A stretch of 64,000 nucleotides of DNA from Allorhodopirellula heiligendammensis. Lineage in GTDB: Bacteria > Planctomycetota > Planctomycetia > Pirellulales > Pirellulaceae. Below the pieces are notes generated by a model. The model saw nothing but the letters and a program-made list of their open reading frames with translations, was not told the origin of the DNA and ran no database searches. This document shows, piece after piece, positions 18,982-28,954 of the stretch. The stretch covers positions 494,656 through 558,655 of the forward strand of contig NZ_SJPU01000002.1 in the NCBI RefSeq assembly GCF_007860105.1. The letters are read 5' to 3'. Each line of letters opens with the position of its first letter. Positions within the stretch are counted from its first letter, which is position 1. The translations under genes and the position numbers were made by a program.

Positions 18982-20607
18982 ATGAGTAACGAGACACCCG
19001 CCGCTGTCAATTTTTTGATCGTGGATGATCGTGAAGCCAATCTGATTGCCCTTGAACGACTCCTGCAACGTGACGGATTGAATCTGCTCAAAGCGAGATC
19101 CGGTGCCGAGGCGTTGGAATTGTTGCTCCAGTACGACGTCGCATTGGCTCTCGTCGACGTCCAAATGCCTGGTATGGACGGGTTCGAATTGGCCGAGTTG
19201 ATGCGTGGTTCGGACCGCACTCGCAGGATCCCGATTGTCTTCGTCACCGCAGGCACGACCGATCAACGACGCCGATTTGAGGGCTACGAAAAAGGGGCTG
19301 TCGATTTCCTGCAAAAGCCGATTGAAAACGATGTTTTGAAAAGCAAGGCCACGGTGTTCTTTGATCTTTACTCCGAGCGACAGGAGGTGACTCGCCAGCG
19401 GGACGAGATGGCGAAGATCAGCCGTGAAAACGCGAGACTGCTCGAGGAGAGCCGGCAATTTGCCGCAGCGCTTCAGCGTGCCGATCAACGCAAAGATGAA
19501 TTCTTAGCGACACTCGCTCACGAACTTCGCAATCCCTTGTCACCCATTCTCAGTGGAATCCAACTGCTGAGCATGATGTCGAGCGAGGAAAGCAATCCTG
19601 AGGAGAACGCGGAAATGCTCGAAATGATCGAGCGTCAGGTGCACCACATGGTTCGTCTTGTCGATGATCTACTCGAAGTCAGCCGGATTACAAGCGGCAA
19701 AATTCACCTCCAGACAAGCTCCATCAATCTAGCCGATGTCGTCAAGCACGCCATCGAAACAAGTGAACCCAATATCGAAGCAGGACAACACCAATTCGCC
19801 ATCCATGGACCCACTGAGCAGCTCATCGTTAACGGCGACATGACTCGACTCGCCCAAGTGATTTCCAATCTGCTCAACAATGCCGCGCGATATACACCCA
19901 GCGGTGGTCAAATCTCGCTGAGCGTCACCTCGGACGAGTCATTTGCCTATATCACGGTGAAAGACAACGGAATCGGAATCCCGGTTCAGATGCAAGAACG
20001 CGTCTTCGAACTCTTCGCTCAGGTAAACCGAAAACTCAAGCAAAGTGAGGGTGGACTCGGCATTGGCTTGGCACTCGTCAAACGGATTGTAGAGCTGCAC
20101 GGCGGCACCGTTACGGTAGCCAGCGACGGGGAGAACCAGGGCGCTGCATTCCGAATTGCTCTCCCCCTGCTCACCAGCGAATCCGCGCCCAGCGAGGCTG
20201 TCATCACCGACGATACCACTGCATGCAACGCTCTCAAAATCATGGCAGTCGATGACAACGTCGACGCTCTGAACAGTCTGAAACGGTTGCTCGTCGCAAT
20301 GGGCCACGACGTCGCGACAGAGGAATCTGGCGCAGCAGGAATCCAGCGGTTTCAAACGTTTGGTCCGTCCTGCATGTTTCTCGATATCGGCATGCCCGAG
20401 ATGGATGGTTACGAGGTTGCCAAACAGATACGCCAATTGCCCGGCGGTGATGCCGTGAAACTATTTGCGTTAACGGGTTGGGGACAGCAACAAGACCGGG
20501 CGCGTAGCGACGCGGCAGGATTCGACTTCCACCTTGTCAAACCGGTCACGAAATCCGCGATAGAACAACTGCTTCGCTCGGTGAGTCACTCGCCCGACTT
20601 GGGATGA
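18982..20607 (+). CDS. Receiver-histidine kinase-receiver hybrid protein
   Basis: 541 aa from the ATG at 18982; an in-frame ATG at 18964 inside cheB is the alternative. N-terminal receiver (FLIVDDREANLIALERLL, LALVDVQMPGMDGFELAE), then HisKA (LATLAHELRNPLSPIL), HATPase (NLLNNAARYTPSGG, GLGIGLALVKRIV), then a C-terminal receiver (IMAVDDNVDALNSLKRLL, MFLDIGMPEMDGYE). There is no membrane segment, so it is cytoplasmic and would take phosphate from the upstream kinase. Its 3' end overlaps the convergent diadenylate cyclase gene by 22 nt. Confidence 0.93.
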   Translation: MSNETPAAVNFLIVDDREANLIALERLLQRDGLNLLKARSGAEALELLLQYDVALALVDVQMPGMDGFELAELMRGSDRTRRIPIVFVTAGTTDQRRRFEGYEKGAVDFLQKPIENDVLKSKATVFFDLYSERQEVTRQRDEMAKISRENARLLEESRQFAAALQRADQRKDEFLATLAHELRNPLSPILSGIQLLSMMSSEESNPEENAEMLEMIERQVHHMVRLVDDLLEVSRITSGKIHLQTSSINLADVVKHAIETSEPNIEAGQHQFAIHGPTEQLIVNGDMTRLAQVISNLLNNAARYTPSGGQISLSVTSDESFAYITVKDNGIGIPVQMQERVFELFAQVNRKLKQSEGGLGIGLALVKRIVELHGGTVTVASDGENQGAAFRIALPLLTSESAPSEAVITDDTTACNALKIMAVDDNVDALNSLKRLLVAMGHDVATEESGAAGIQRFQTFGPSCMFLDIGMPEMDGYEVAKQIRQLPGGDAVKLFALTGWGQQQDRARSDAAGFDFHLVKPVTKSAIEQLLRSVSHSPDLG

Positions 20608-21752
20608 ATGTAGACCACGACTTCGGTGGGAATGGTGCGTTCCACCGTCAAATCCTTCGGAACGTTCTTAAGACTTGCTGCCGTTGGCTTGCGGATCATA
20701 CGTTGATCACCCATCTGGTCAAGCTTGAATGAAACGACCATGTCCGCTGGGTCCAACATAGAAAATGCTGGTTCGGACCCTGACAGAGTGACCTTCACAA
20801 GGGTTTGCTTCGGCTCGTCGATCTCCCAGTCCTTTGCCAGATTACGGTATTCAACCGGCACGTCGAACGTCCGCTGGATCGTGTCGGTCCGGTAGGCGAA
20901 CAGGTACCACAGGCTCGTGGCCAACACGACCGCGAGGCACTTGTTGGCAAGATTTCGCAGCAGCGGTGACGAAGACGTCCCCGGAGACGGCAGTTGGCTA
21001 ACGAAGTAGCTGCGCAATCGCTCAGTTAGCACGGACGAATCCACGACATCGAGTTCACCGTCACGAGCGATCGTGATGGTCCCGACTTCCTCGGAAACGG
21101 CCACCACCATGGCATCGCAGCGTTCGGCGAGCCCCAGTGCGGCAGCGTGTCGCGTTCCACCACCTCCAATCTTCTGTAGCTCGGAAGTCAATGGCAGATG
21201 AACACCGAGTCGTTCAATCCGAGAATCAGTAATCACGATGGCACCATCGTGTCCCGGTGATTCGGAGTGAAAAATGCTCAGCAGGATTGGATAGCTGATA
21301 TCCGCATTCACATTGATTCCACCTCGCACATGACGGTCGAGTGGTTCGCGGCCGGGGAACACAATCAATGCACCGATGCGTTGTTTCGCCATCGCGGCAA
21401 CCGCTTCGACAATCGCGTCACTGACATTGTCAGATGGTGTATTCGCGGAGGATCCGGAAAACCATCGGTAAGCGCCTAACCGTTCGACACCGTGCCGAAT
21501 GTCCTGTTGAAAAACCAATACAAACGCAAGCAAGATTCCCATAAATCCATACTGGAACGCGGCCGTCGTCATGTACAGATCGAGCCATCGGGCCAGCAGG
21601 AAAATCCCCGACATCAACACCACCGCGATCCCCAGGGAACGCGACGCGCGACTCCGCAGCCAGTTCAATAGGAGGTAGAGCGCCAACGAAACAATTGCGA
21701 TGTCGACCACGTCGGCAACGCGGACGCCGCTGAGTACTTCGCTGGCAAACAT
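20586..21752 (-). CDS. cdaA: Membrane diadenylate cyclase fused to a YbbR-like domain (CdaA-CdaR fusion)
   Basis: 388 aa. Three N-terminal transmembrane helices (15-80) precede a DAC domain (about 100-255) with the catalytic DGA motif at 169-171 and GTRHAA at 199-204 (RHR-type motif). Then comes another transmembrane helix (270-287) and a YbbR-like domain (about 300-385). CdaA makes cyclic di-AMP from two ATP; CdaR/YbbR proteins regulate it and are usually encoded by a separate adjacent gene in Firmicutes. Here both are one polypeptide. An extra helix between them would put the YbbR part outside the membrane. The 3' end overlaps the convergent kinase gene. Confidence 0.85.
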   Translation of the reverse strand: MFASEVLSGVRVADVVDIAIVSLALYLLLNWLRSRASRSLGIAVVLMSGIFLLARWLDLYMTTAAFQYGFMGILLAFVLVFQQDIRHGVERLGAYRWFSGSSANTPSDNVSDAIVEAVAAMAKQRIGALIVFPGREPLDRHVRGGINVNADISYPILLSIFHSESPGHDGAIVITDSRIERLGVHLPLTSELQKIGGGGTRHAAALGLAERCDAMVVAVSEEVGTITIARDGELDVVDSSVLTERLRSYFVSQLPSPGTSSSPLLRNLANKCLAVVLATSLWYLFAYRTDTIQRTFDVPVEYRNLAKDWEIDEPKQTLVKVTLSGSEPAFSMLDPADMVVSFKLDQMGDQRMIRKPTAASLKNVPKDLTVERTIPTEVVVYIHPKSGE

Positions 21753-21770
21753 CGTGGTGATTCCTGCGTA

Positions 21771-22121
21771 TCAATGGCCAGGCACAGCGCCTCTCAGTTG
21801 CAATCGCGGACGTCGTGAATAGCGACCAGGGAACTGACTATCGAACTTGTGTTGCGCTCGGAAATAGGGCTCATTGAGCAAGTCCGGGGCGTGGAAGCTT
21901 CCGTGACGGTATGGATCGTAGGCATACCCATACCCGTAATAGGGTATCCCATTGAAATCACTAAGGCCAGAGTATCCGCGATATCCACTCACATACCCCC
22001 CGCCGATCGTCACTGACTGGCCGCGCACCGCACCAGCGCGATGGTGGTGGTCGCCAGCCTCAGCAGATGAAGTGGCGATGGTAAGGAACAGGCTGACGCA
22101 GAGGGAGGTAACGCGTGACAT
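21771..22121 (-). CDS. Small secreted Gly/Tyr-rich protein, unknown function
   Basis: 116 aa from the ATG at 22121, which begins a signal peptide (MSRVTSLCVSLFLTIATSSAEA). The mature part starts with GDHHH and is rich in Gly and Tyr (GGYVSGYRGYSG, YYGYGYAYD), ending with basic sequence. I recognise no family. It lies 18 nt upstream of cdaA on the same strand and may be its operon partner. The frame extends further upstream but that part has no coding character. Confidence 0.6.
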   Translation of the reverse strand: MSRVTSLCVSLFLTIATSSAEAGDHHHRAGAVRGQSVTIGGGYVSGYRGYSGLSDFNGIPYYGYGYAYDPYRHGSFHAPDLLNEPYFRAQHKFDSQFPGRYSRRPRLQLRGAVPGH

Positions 22122-22388
22122 CTTCGCTTTTCCAGGAAAGAGTGTGTGACCAGAATTTCCAACTCTACGTCTCAATTTTCGGCCCGTGATTAAAACCTCT
22201 GAAAATCCATCTGATTGATGCGTGCTTGCCGCCGCAGGACTCAGAAAATGGCGGCTGGGCGACGGCTCGGCGCACGGAGACCTATTCCGTTTTAAGCCGG
22301 GGGGAGACCAACAGCAGCGAATTGGCATTCTCGACCGCCACTTGATTTGGGAAGTCGACAGGCAAGGCCCCGTCAGCGGTGTGTCGAA

Positions 22389-23189
22389 TCACGTTGAAGC
22401 TACAACAAGTTTAATGCCAGTGGCCAACATCACGACCACCAGAAACACAAACACAAAACGGCTGCCGCGCTTGATCGCGAGCTTGGCACCTACCACGCCG
22501 CCGAACACATTGCCAACTGCCATCGTCAAGCCTGGCACCCAATCCACCATGCCATAGGCGATAAACGTGATTGCCGCTGCCAAGGTGACGACAAACCCAA
22601 TGCTGTTTTTGACTGCGTTAGAACCAGCGAGGGTCGAGTCCGTGAAATAGCTCATCCCCAACAACAGCAGGATCCCCATGCCGGCTTGAATGAATCCGAC
22701 GTAGACGCCAATGGCAAAGAAGACTGGGATCTGAAAGGCGGCAGGATATGTCCGATGCTCACCGGACTGGAGAAAACGCTTGGGATTGGCCATCAAGAGA
22801 ATGGCCATCGCAATGAAGAGGACGCCAAACATGCTCTCAAATGCGTCTGCCGAGAGATACACGGCAAGCAGAGCCCCCACCGGAACACCGAGCAGGGTCG
22901 GGGCACCCAAGCGGATCGTGAGCGTCCGATCAAGATGCCCGTGTTTGCGGAACGTGGCGACTGCGGCTGCAGTCGAACACAATATCGCGATGCGATTGGT
23001 CGCATTCGCAATTTTGGGATCCAAGCCGAACAGCATCAGCGTGGGGAGTGTCAGGAACGAGCCCCCGCCCGCAACCGTGTTGACGATGCCCGCGAGAAAT
23101 CCGGCTAACATCAGCAAAGCGTACGACGTGACGTGCCAGAGCAATAGTTTCTCGCGACAAAAAAGAGTTTTGCAAATCACCGCTCGCAA
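22389..23189 (-). CDS. TauE/SafE-family membrane permease
   Basis: 266 aa with eight predicted hydrophobic segments and the family's N-terminal repeat (GFLAGIVNTVAGGGSFLTLP, then a loop and GLDPKIANATNRIAI). TauE/SafE proteins export sulfite or sulfoacetate or move other small anions; substrate is unknown here. No ATG precedes the first helix: the start is TTG at 23189 or another TTG about 45 nt inside. Sulfate or sulfite export would fit a sulfatase-rich organism, but this is inference. Confidence 0.83.
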   Translation of the reverse strand: MRAVICKTLFCREKLLLWHVTSYALLMLAGFLAGIVNTVAGGGSFLTLPTLMLFGLDPKIANATNRIAILCSTAAAVATFRKHGHLDRTLTIRLGAPTLLGVPVGALLAVYLSADAFESMFGVLFIAMAILLMANPKRFLQSGEHRTYPAAFQIPVFFAIGVYVGFIQAGMGILLLLGMSYFTDSTLAGSNAVKNSIGFVVTLAAAITFIAYGMVDWVPGLTMAVGNVFGGVVGAKLAIKRGSRFVFVFLVVVMLATGIKLVVAST

Positions 23190-23476
23190 CGATCGGCAAC
23201 TCCATCATATCAAATCCAGTGGCCCCCACCGCGCCAACCTTCGTTCCAACAGATGCCGGTCGCGACAATTCTGGGGTAAGATCGAGAGCCCGTCAGGCAG
23301 CTGACTCATTCGACTAAGCCGCCTCCTTGGGGACTATTTCTTGAATGCCAGCGAATCGGTATAGATTCGCAGCGTGCAAGCCCGATCAAAGCGAACAACA
23401 ACATTCGAAAACCGCTCGTCCCCGCCGTCGTTTTGCGAGCGACCAAAGCTCACACTTAACCACAATCCTATACATC

Positions 23477-24409
23477 ATGACATTTGCTACCCGGATTAAC
23501 CAAGCCATTTCCCGCACAGGTTCGGTAACATGCGTGGGGCTGGATCCTCGAAAGTCACAGTTGCCCGCGCCACTTCGCGAGCACATCCGCGACAATTCGC
23601 CGCATGCCTGGGCGAAAGCCTACACCCAGTTTTGCTGTGAGATCATTGATGTTGTCAAAGACATTGTGCCCTGTGTGAAGCCTCAGGCAGCGTTTTTCGA
23701 ACAACTCGGCCCGGCCGGGATGGTGTCTCTGGGTGAGGTGATTCACCACGCCACCCAGGCCGGTTTGATTGTCATCACCGATGGCAAACGCAACGATATC
23801 GGCAGCACGGCGACTGCGTACGCAGACGCGTATCTGGGCAGTGCGGTCGCAATTGCTGCAGCGGGCGGCGATCCGGCAGGGGCGAGCCCATGGGGCAGCG
23901 ACGCACTGACGGTCAGTCCATATCTCGGTCGCGACAGCATCGAGCCCTTTGTGGACGTATGTGACCAGCGGGCAGCGGGCATCTTTGTGTTGGTCAAAAC
24001 CTCCAACCCTGGCGGCGGTTACCTGCAAGACCTGCGGTGCGGCGAGCAGATGGTCTACCAAGCGGTGGCGGAGCTGGTCACGTCACTCAACGTGGATCGG
24101 CTCGATGCCGACGGATACGGACCGATCGGAGCGGTGGTCGGGGCGACATACCCTGAGCAACTCGCCGAATTACGCGCCGCGATGCCCCACAGCATTTTGC
24201 TGGTGCCCGGCTTTGGTGCCCAAGGCGGGGCCGCCGATGATGTCCGGGTGGCGTTGGACGATTCAGGACGTGGGGCTGTGATTAACAGCTCACGCGGGAT
24301 CATCTTCGCCCACGCTCGCAGCGAGTTTGCAGAGAAATACGGGGACGCGAAGTGGCAAGATGCTGTGCGAGCGGCCACCGAAGAGATGAATGACCAACTC
24401 AAGAGCTGA
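23477..24409 (+). CDS. pyrF: Orotidine 5'-phosphate decarboxylase, long form
   Basis: 310 aa from ATG 23477 (MTFATRINQAI); upstream in-frame sequence lacks family similarity. Signature regions: TCVGLDPRKSQLP, VKPQAAFFEQLG, the catalytic TDGKRNDIGSTA, and VPGFGAQGG plus NSSRGIIFA near the phosphate site. It belongs to the longer subgroup 2 of the family (about 270-310 aa). It catalyses the last step of UMP synthesis, decarboxylating OMP. Standing alone directly upstream of the respiratory operon, it is separated from it by about 285 nt. Confidence 0.95.
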   Translation: MTFATRINQAISRTGSVTCVGLDPRKSQLPAPLREHIRDNSPHAWAKAYTQFCCEIIDVVKDIVPCVKPQAAFFEQLGPAGMVSLGEVIHHATQAGLIVITDGKRNDIGSTATAYADAYLGSAVAIAAAGGDPAGASPWGSDALTVSPYLGRDSIEPFVDVCDQRAAGIFVLVKTSNPGGGYLQDLRCGEQMVYQAVAELVTSLNVDRLDADGYGPIGAVVGATYPEQLAELRAAMPHSILLVPGFGAQGGAADDVRVALDDSGRGAVINSSRGIIFAHARSEFAEKYGDAKWQDAVRAATEEMNDQLKS

Positions 24410-24694
24410 AATCGGGCTTGGAATTCAAGCTCCAAAAGCTTTCCCATACCCTGCTTGTGCGATTTGATAGTCGCGCATAGTTTTACGCCATCTTTTTCCA
24501 CTGCCACCGCAATTTTGCCCGCCGAGATTGTGCTATCTTCTGTGCGACACAATGTCGCGGACGCGGTGCTGGCCTTGTCATCGGTGCGGTCTGCGGCTGA
24601 TAATCCCTGCCCGCAGCCACCCCCGAGGGACTTGGCAGGCGGTTATAAGTACCCGACGCGACGCTGTTTTGCCACCGAGTTCATTAGGTCGATC

Positions 24695-25384
24695 ATGAAG
24701 CGATTTCTGTTCCCACGATGGGTCAATCCGTTCCTGGGCGTACTCGGATTAGCGATCCTTGGCGGCCTGGTGTACGCGACGGCAATGGGTGGCTTGGTCA
24801 CGGATCCGCAGACCCTCAACGTGGGCTACATGCCTACGCAGCCGGTCCCGTTCAGTCACGCGTTGCACGCAGGCCAGTTGAAGATGGACTGCCGCTACTG
24901 CCACAACACCGTCTTTGACGCCGCTCACGCAGCGGTTCCACCCACAGCGACCTGCGTCAACTGCCATGCTCCTGCGGGTAGCAATGGCCAACCTGCAACC
25001 TCCGCGGTGCATACCGAGAGCGAGCGACTGCAGCCGATCCATGAGAGCTGGCGTTCGGGTCGCAGCATGGCGTGGAAACGCGTCCATAACTTGCCTGAGT
25101 TTGTGTATTTCAATCATGCGGTGCATGTGAATTCTGGAGTGAGCTGCAAGTCCTGCCACGGTCGCATTGACCAAATGGAGACGGTTTTCCAAGCGGAACA
25201 ACTGTCGATGGCATGGTGCATTGAGTGTCACCGCAACCCCGACGAGCATCTTCGCCCGATTGAATTAGTGACCAAACTCGATTGGGTTCCGCCGGAAGAC
25301 TGGGATCAAGCGGCGTTCGCGAAGGAGCAGCGTGAGAAACTCAATATCAACCCTCAGACCCACTGTGCGGTCTGCCACCGCTGA
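24695..25384 (+). CDS. actA: Alternative complex III pentahaem cytochrome c subunit
   Basis: 229 aa from ATG 24695, with an N-terminal signal anchor (FLGVLGLAILGGLVYATAMGG). Five haem c sites are present: CRYCH, CVNCH, CKSCH, CIECH and CAVCH. This matches ActA of the quinol:cytochrome c oxidoreductase ACIII, which carries five haems on the outer face of the membrane. The gene heads the operon act(A-F)-SCO-cox; the frame stays open upstream, but the anchor sets the start. Confidence 0.93.
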   Translation: MKRFLFPRWVNPFLGVLGLAILGGLVYATAMGGLVTDPQTLNVGYMPTQPVPFSHALHAGQLKMDCRYCHNTVFDAAHAAVPPTATCVNCHAPAGSNGQPATSAVHTESERLQPIHESWRSGRSMAWKRVHNLPEFVYFNHAVHVNSGVSCKSCHGRIDQMETVFQAEQLSMAWCIECHRNPDEHLRPIELVTKLDWVPPEDWDQAAFAKEQREKLNINPQTHCAVCHR

Positions 25385-25456
25385 GTAAGCGTTCCCGTTT
25401 TTTCGATTCTTCGTCAGCACATCGTTTTCAGCTAACCGCCAGCCATTCTTCAGAAT

Positions 25457-28400
25457 ATGACCACCACCTCGCACACCGATGCTCCATCCAGCACCGACGC
25501 TCCTGACGCTACCGCAGTGGCGAAGGCGCCTCGCTATTGGCGCAGTCTGGCTGAACTTAACGGCGATGAGTCGTTTACGAATGATTTTCTGCATCGAGAG
25601 TTCCCTGTAGCGGCCTCGGAGTTTCCTGAGGGCGTCTCGCGGAGACGCTGGATGCAGCTGATGAGTGCCTCGCTTGCGATGGCCGGCGTAGCTGGGTGTC
25701 GCTATCCCGAGGAGCTGATCGCTCCGTTCGTCGTTCGCCCTGAGGGCCGCATCCCCGGCGAAACCTATTTTTCGGCGACGAACGTTGAAATTGCCGGCGA
25801 AGTCCGGCACCTATTGGTTCGGTGCGTCGATGGTCGTCCCACCAAGGTCGAACCAAATAAAGAGCACCCCGCAGGCGGCGTGACCGGGACTTACGCGCAG
25901 GCCGCCATGTTGGAGCTGTACGACCCCGATCGCGCTCGTGGTGAAACGGGTGTTCCGATCCGTCGCGAAGGCAAAAAACGTGTGCCTTCGGATTGGGACT
26001 CATTCATCAAGTATGGGTCTGCACTGACCCGCTCCAGCGGCACGGGAGAGCGTCTGGCCGTATTGATGTCGCCGACGACCTCGCCCACCACGCTGCGGAT
26101 GCTCGCCAAGCTCCAGGAAAAATTGCCGGCCGCTACGATTTGTTTCCACGACTCCGTTACCGGCGGCGTGATGGCAGAGGCCACCCAAAAGGTGTTCGGC
26201 ACCGAAGCTCGCCAAGACTTTGACTTTACCGATGCCAAGGTAATTGTATCGATTCAGTCCGACCTGCTCGGCACCCAGGCTGGCGCAGGCGACAATGCTA
26301 GAACCTTTTCGAAATCCCGTGATCCGTTGACGGGTGAAGCCGATCCAGTTGTCGGCAAAATGAGCCGACTGTATGTCGCTGAGGGTAGCTTCACGACTAC
26401 GGGCGTCGCCGCGGACGCTCGCATCGCCCTTCGGCCGACGCAGATGCCCGCCCTGATTGCTGAACTCGGCCGCCGCATTGAGCAGGCAAAGTCGGGATCG
26501 CTTGCCAAAGCCGGCATGAAGTTGGAGACGGTGACTGAAGACGATCAAGCGTATAACGAAGTCGATCCTCAAGATCGACTCGAACGATTCCTCGATTCCG
26601 CCGCGTCGGACCTGGCCGCTGCTGGCGACAAGGGTGTCGTGGTTGTCGGTGACGCTCTCGGCGTGGACATGATCGCCGCAGGAATCGATTTGAATTCCAA
26701 ACTCGGTTCCTTGGGCGCGATCCAAAAATTCACGCCTGTCTCTAGCTCGGCCCTGAAGAACCAGGTCAACCTGAGTCAGCTTACCGAGAAGATGCTCTCT
26801 GGAAACGTCGATTCGATTTTCATCGTCGACACCAATGCGGTTTACAACTCACCCGCTGACATTGATTTCGCGGAAGCCCTCAGTCGGGTCGAGCATTCGA
26901 TCTATCTCGGCATGTACGACGATGAGACTGCGGCGAAGTGTGAATGGTCGCTGCCGATGGCGCATCCGTTTGAAAGCTGGGGCGACTGCGTAGGACGCGA
27001 AGGACACTATGGTGTCTGCCAACCGCAGATCCTACCACTGCTCGGGGGCCAAACCCCAGCCGAAGTGCTGGCGGTGATGTTGGGTGAAGCAGAATACGAC
27101 ATCAAGAAGCTCGTTCGCCGCACTGCCGATAGCATTACTGGATCGGCTATCAGTGATCGTCAATGGCGAAAGCTCCTGCACGACGGCTATGCCGACGACA
27201 TGGTCGTCGCAGTGGATGCGGTGCAGCAGCAAGAGACAACAGTGGAATTGCCCGCCGCGTCACCTGTGTTGGAATGGGACTACGACGAAGAGTCATTCCA
27301 CAATCGATTTGAAGTCATCTTCACGCCCGCTGATGGGCTGTACGATGGTCGATTTGCCAACAATGGCTGGCTGCAGGAAATGCCGCAATCCATCACAAAG
27401 CTGACTTGGGACAACGCCGCGATCATGAGTCCTCGTTCGGCTCGGGCGTTGGGTACCAAGCACGGCTTGATGGTGGCCCTGCGTACTGCCGACGGCGAGG
27501 TCGAGCTGCCCGTATTTGAAGTCCCTGGATGCGCGCCGGGCGTCGTCAGCGTGGCCATCGGCTACGGTCGCAATCGCGTGGGCATGGTCGGCGGGATGGC
27601 CGACGAGGATGTGCCGACTGTGGGAGTCGATGTCTCGCCAATCCGCACGACGAGCTCGATGCTGCTAGCGACATCGCTGCAGGCACGTCCGCGTCTGACC
27701 GAATACGAACTTTGTTGTACGCAGGATCACTGGGCCATTGATGAACTGGGCCGAGACGAGACGGAAGATCGTAGCTTCATGCTGATTCGCGAAGGCACAA
27801 CAGCATTGCTTGAGAAGCTGCCTGAGTTCACCGAGGCCAAAGGTCCTCATGTTCCTAAGGTGGGATTTGATGGCTCGCTGTGGCAAGAGCCGATCAATCA
27901 AATCGAAAAGACTGAGAAGCTCGTTCCGCAGTGGGGCATGTCCGTTGACTTGAGTAAATGTCTCGGCTGCAACGACTGCGTGATCGCCTGCCAGAGTGAA
28001 AACAATGTGCCGATCGTTGGAAAAGAGCAGGTTGGCATGAGCCGCGAGATGCACTGGCTGCGGATCGATCGCTACTTCCAAGGTGACGAAGATCACGCCG
28101 ATATTGTGCAGGAACCGGTCGCCTGCATGCACTGTGAAACGGCACCGTGCGAACAGGTCTGTCCCGTCGCGGCCACAGTGCATACTGATGAAGGTATCAA
28201 CGCGATGGCCTATAACCGCTGTATCGGCACGCGTTATTGTGCTAACAACTGCCCGTTCAAGGTCCGCCGGTTTAACTACTTCAATTTCAACGAAGATATC
28301 GGAGTGGGTTACGGGATCGACGCTTATCCAGGCAGTATCGAAGAGGCCAGCCGCAAACTGCAGGCCCTCGTCCTGAACCCCGATGTGACTGTTCGCGGTC

Positions 28401-28858
28401 GCGGCGTCATGGAGAAGTGCACCTACTGCGTGCAGCGTGTCGAGGGTGCCAAGATCGACGCCCGCAAGGAAGGCCGCACCACGGTTGCCGACGGGGCCAT
28501 TGTGACTGCTTGCCAAGCGGCTTGCCCAACGGGCGCCATTGAGTTTGGCAACGTTGCCGACCCTGAGTCGCGAGTATCCAAGGCGAAAGCCGATGTTCGC
28601 AACTACGGCATGCTCGGCCAGCTCAATGTCAAACCGCGCACCAGTTACTTATCACGCATTCGCAACACCCCCGTCGCATTGATGACGCGGGCGCAGCTCG
28701 ATGACCTGACCAATCTCAAAGCACCGCATCACGGCCACGAGGAACATGGCCACGGTGAAGGTGGCGAGCACGGTCACGACTCCGGCGAGCACGCTCATGA
28801 CAATGGCGAGCATCAGGCGCGTCGCAATCGCGCTCGGTACACCCTGCCGATCGTTTAG
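25457..28858 (+). CDS. actB: ACIII iron-sulfur / molybdopterin-oxidoreductase-like subunit
   Basis: 1133 aa. A Tat-type signal (SRRRWMQLMSASLAMAG, about 60-78) ends in a possible lipobox (GVAGC). The N-terminal two thirds resemble a molybdopterin oxidoreductase chain; in characterised ACIII this part carries no Mo cofactor. The C-terminal third is a four-cluster ferredoxin: CLGCNDCVIAC (about 834), CMHCETAPCEQVCP (891), CIGTRYCANNCP (921), CTYC (988) and CQAACPTGAIEFG (1018). The C-terminus is a histidine-rich tail (HHGHEEHGHGEGGEHGHD) unlike the rest. It passes electrons between the quinol site in ActC and the haems of ActA/ActE. Confidence 0.93.
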   Translation: MTTTSHTDAPSSTDAPDATAVAKAPRYWRSLAELNGDESFTNDFLHREFPVAASEFPEGVSRRRWMQLMSASLAMAGVAGCRYPEELIAPFVVRPEGRIPGETYFSATNVEIAGEVRHLLVRCVDGRPTKVEPNKEHPAGGVTGTYAQAAMLELYDPDRARGETGVPIRREGKKRVPSDWDSFIKYGSALTRSSGTGERLAVLMSPTTSPTTLRMLAKLQEKLPAATICFHDSVTGGVMAEATQKVFGTEARQDFDFTDAKVIVSIQSDLLGTQAGAGDNARTFSKSRDPLTGEADPVVGKMSRLYVAEGSFTTTGVAADARIALRPTQMPALIAELGRRIEQAKSGSLAKAGMKLETVTEDDQAYNEVDPQDRLERFLDSAASDLAAAGDKGVVVVGDALGVDMIAAGIDLNSKLGSLGAIQKFTPVSSSALKNQVNLSQLTEKMLSGNVDSIFIVDTNAVYNSPADIDFAEALSRVEHSIYLGMYDDETAAKCEWSLPMAHPFESWGDCVGREGHYGVCQPQILPLLGGQTPAEVLAVMLGEAEYDIKKLVRRTADSITGSAISDRQWRKLLHDGYADDMVVAVDAVQQQETTVELPAASPVLEWDYDEESFHNRFEVIFTPADGLYDGRFANNGWLQEMPQSITKLTWDNAAIMSPRSARALGTKHGLMVALRTADGEVELPVFEVPGCAPGVVSVAIGYGRNRVGMVGGMADEDVPTVGVDVSPIRTTSSMLLATSLQARPRLTEYELCCTQDHWAIDELGRDETEDRSFMLIREGTTALLEKLPEFTEAKGPHVPKVGFDGSLWQEPINQIEKTEKLVPQWGMSVDLSKCLGCNDCVIACQSENNVPIVGKEQVGMSREMHWLRIDRYFQGDEDHADIVQEPVACMHCETAPCEQVCPVAATVHTDEGINAMAYNRCIGTRYCANNCPFKVRRFNYFNFNEDIGVGYGIDAYPGSIEEASRKLQALVLNPDVTVRGRGVMEKCTYCVQRVEGAKIDARKEGRTTVADGAIVTACQAACPTGAIEFGNVADPESRVSKAKADVRNYGMLGQLNVKPRTSYLSRIRNTPVALMTRAQLDDLTNLKAPHHGHEEHGHGEGGEHGHDSGEHAHDNGEHQARRNRARYTLPIV

Positions 28859-28954
28859 AGTTCCTGGAACCTTGGGGGCATCCCTTTGTTCCACCATGAC
28901 ATATTCGCCGCATTGATTTTTTAAACTTCGCACTTTCAACTTCCATTTCTTCTC

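Noticed and set aside
25575..26725. Antisense frames of 140-240 codons across actB
   Set aside because: Shadows of a well-supported 1133-aa gene.
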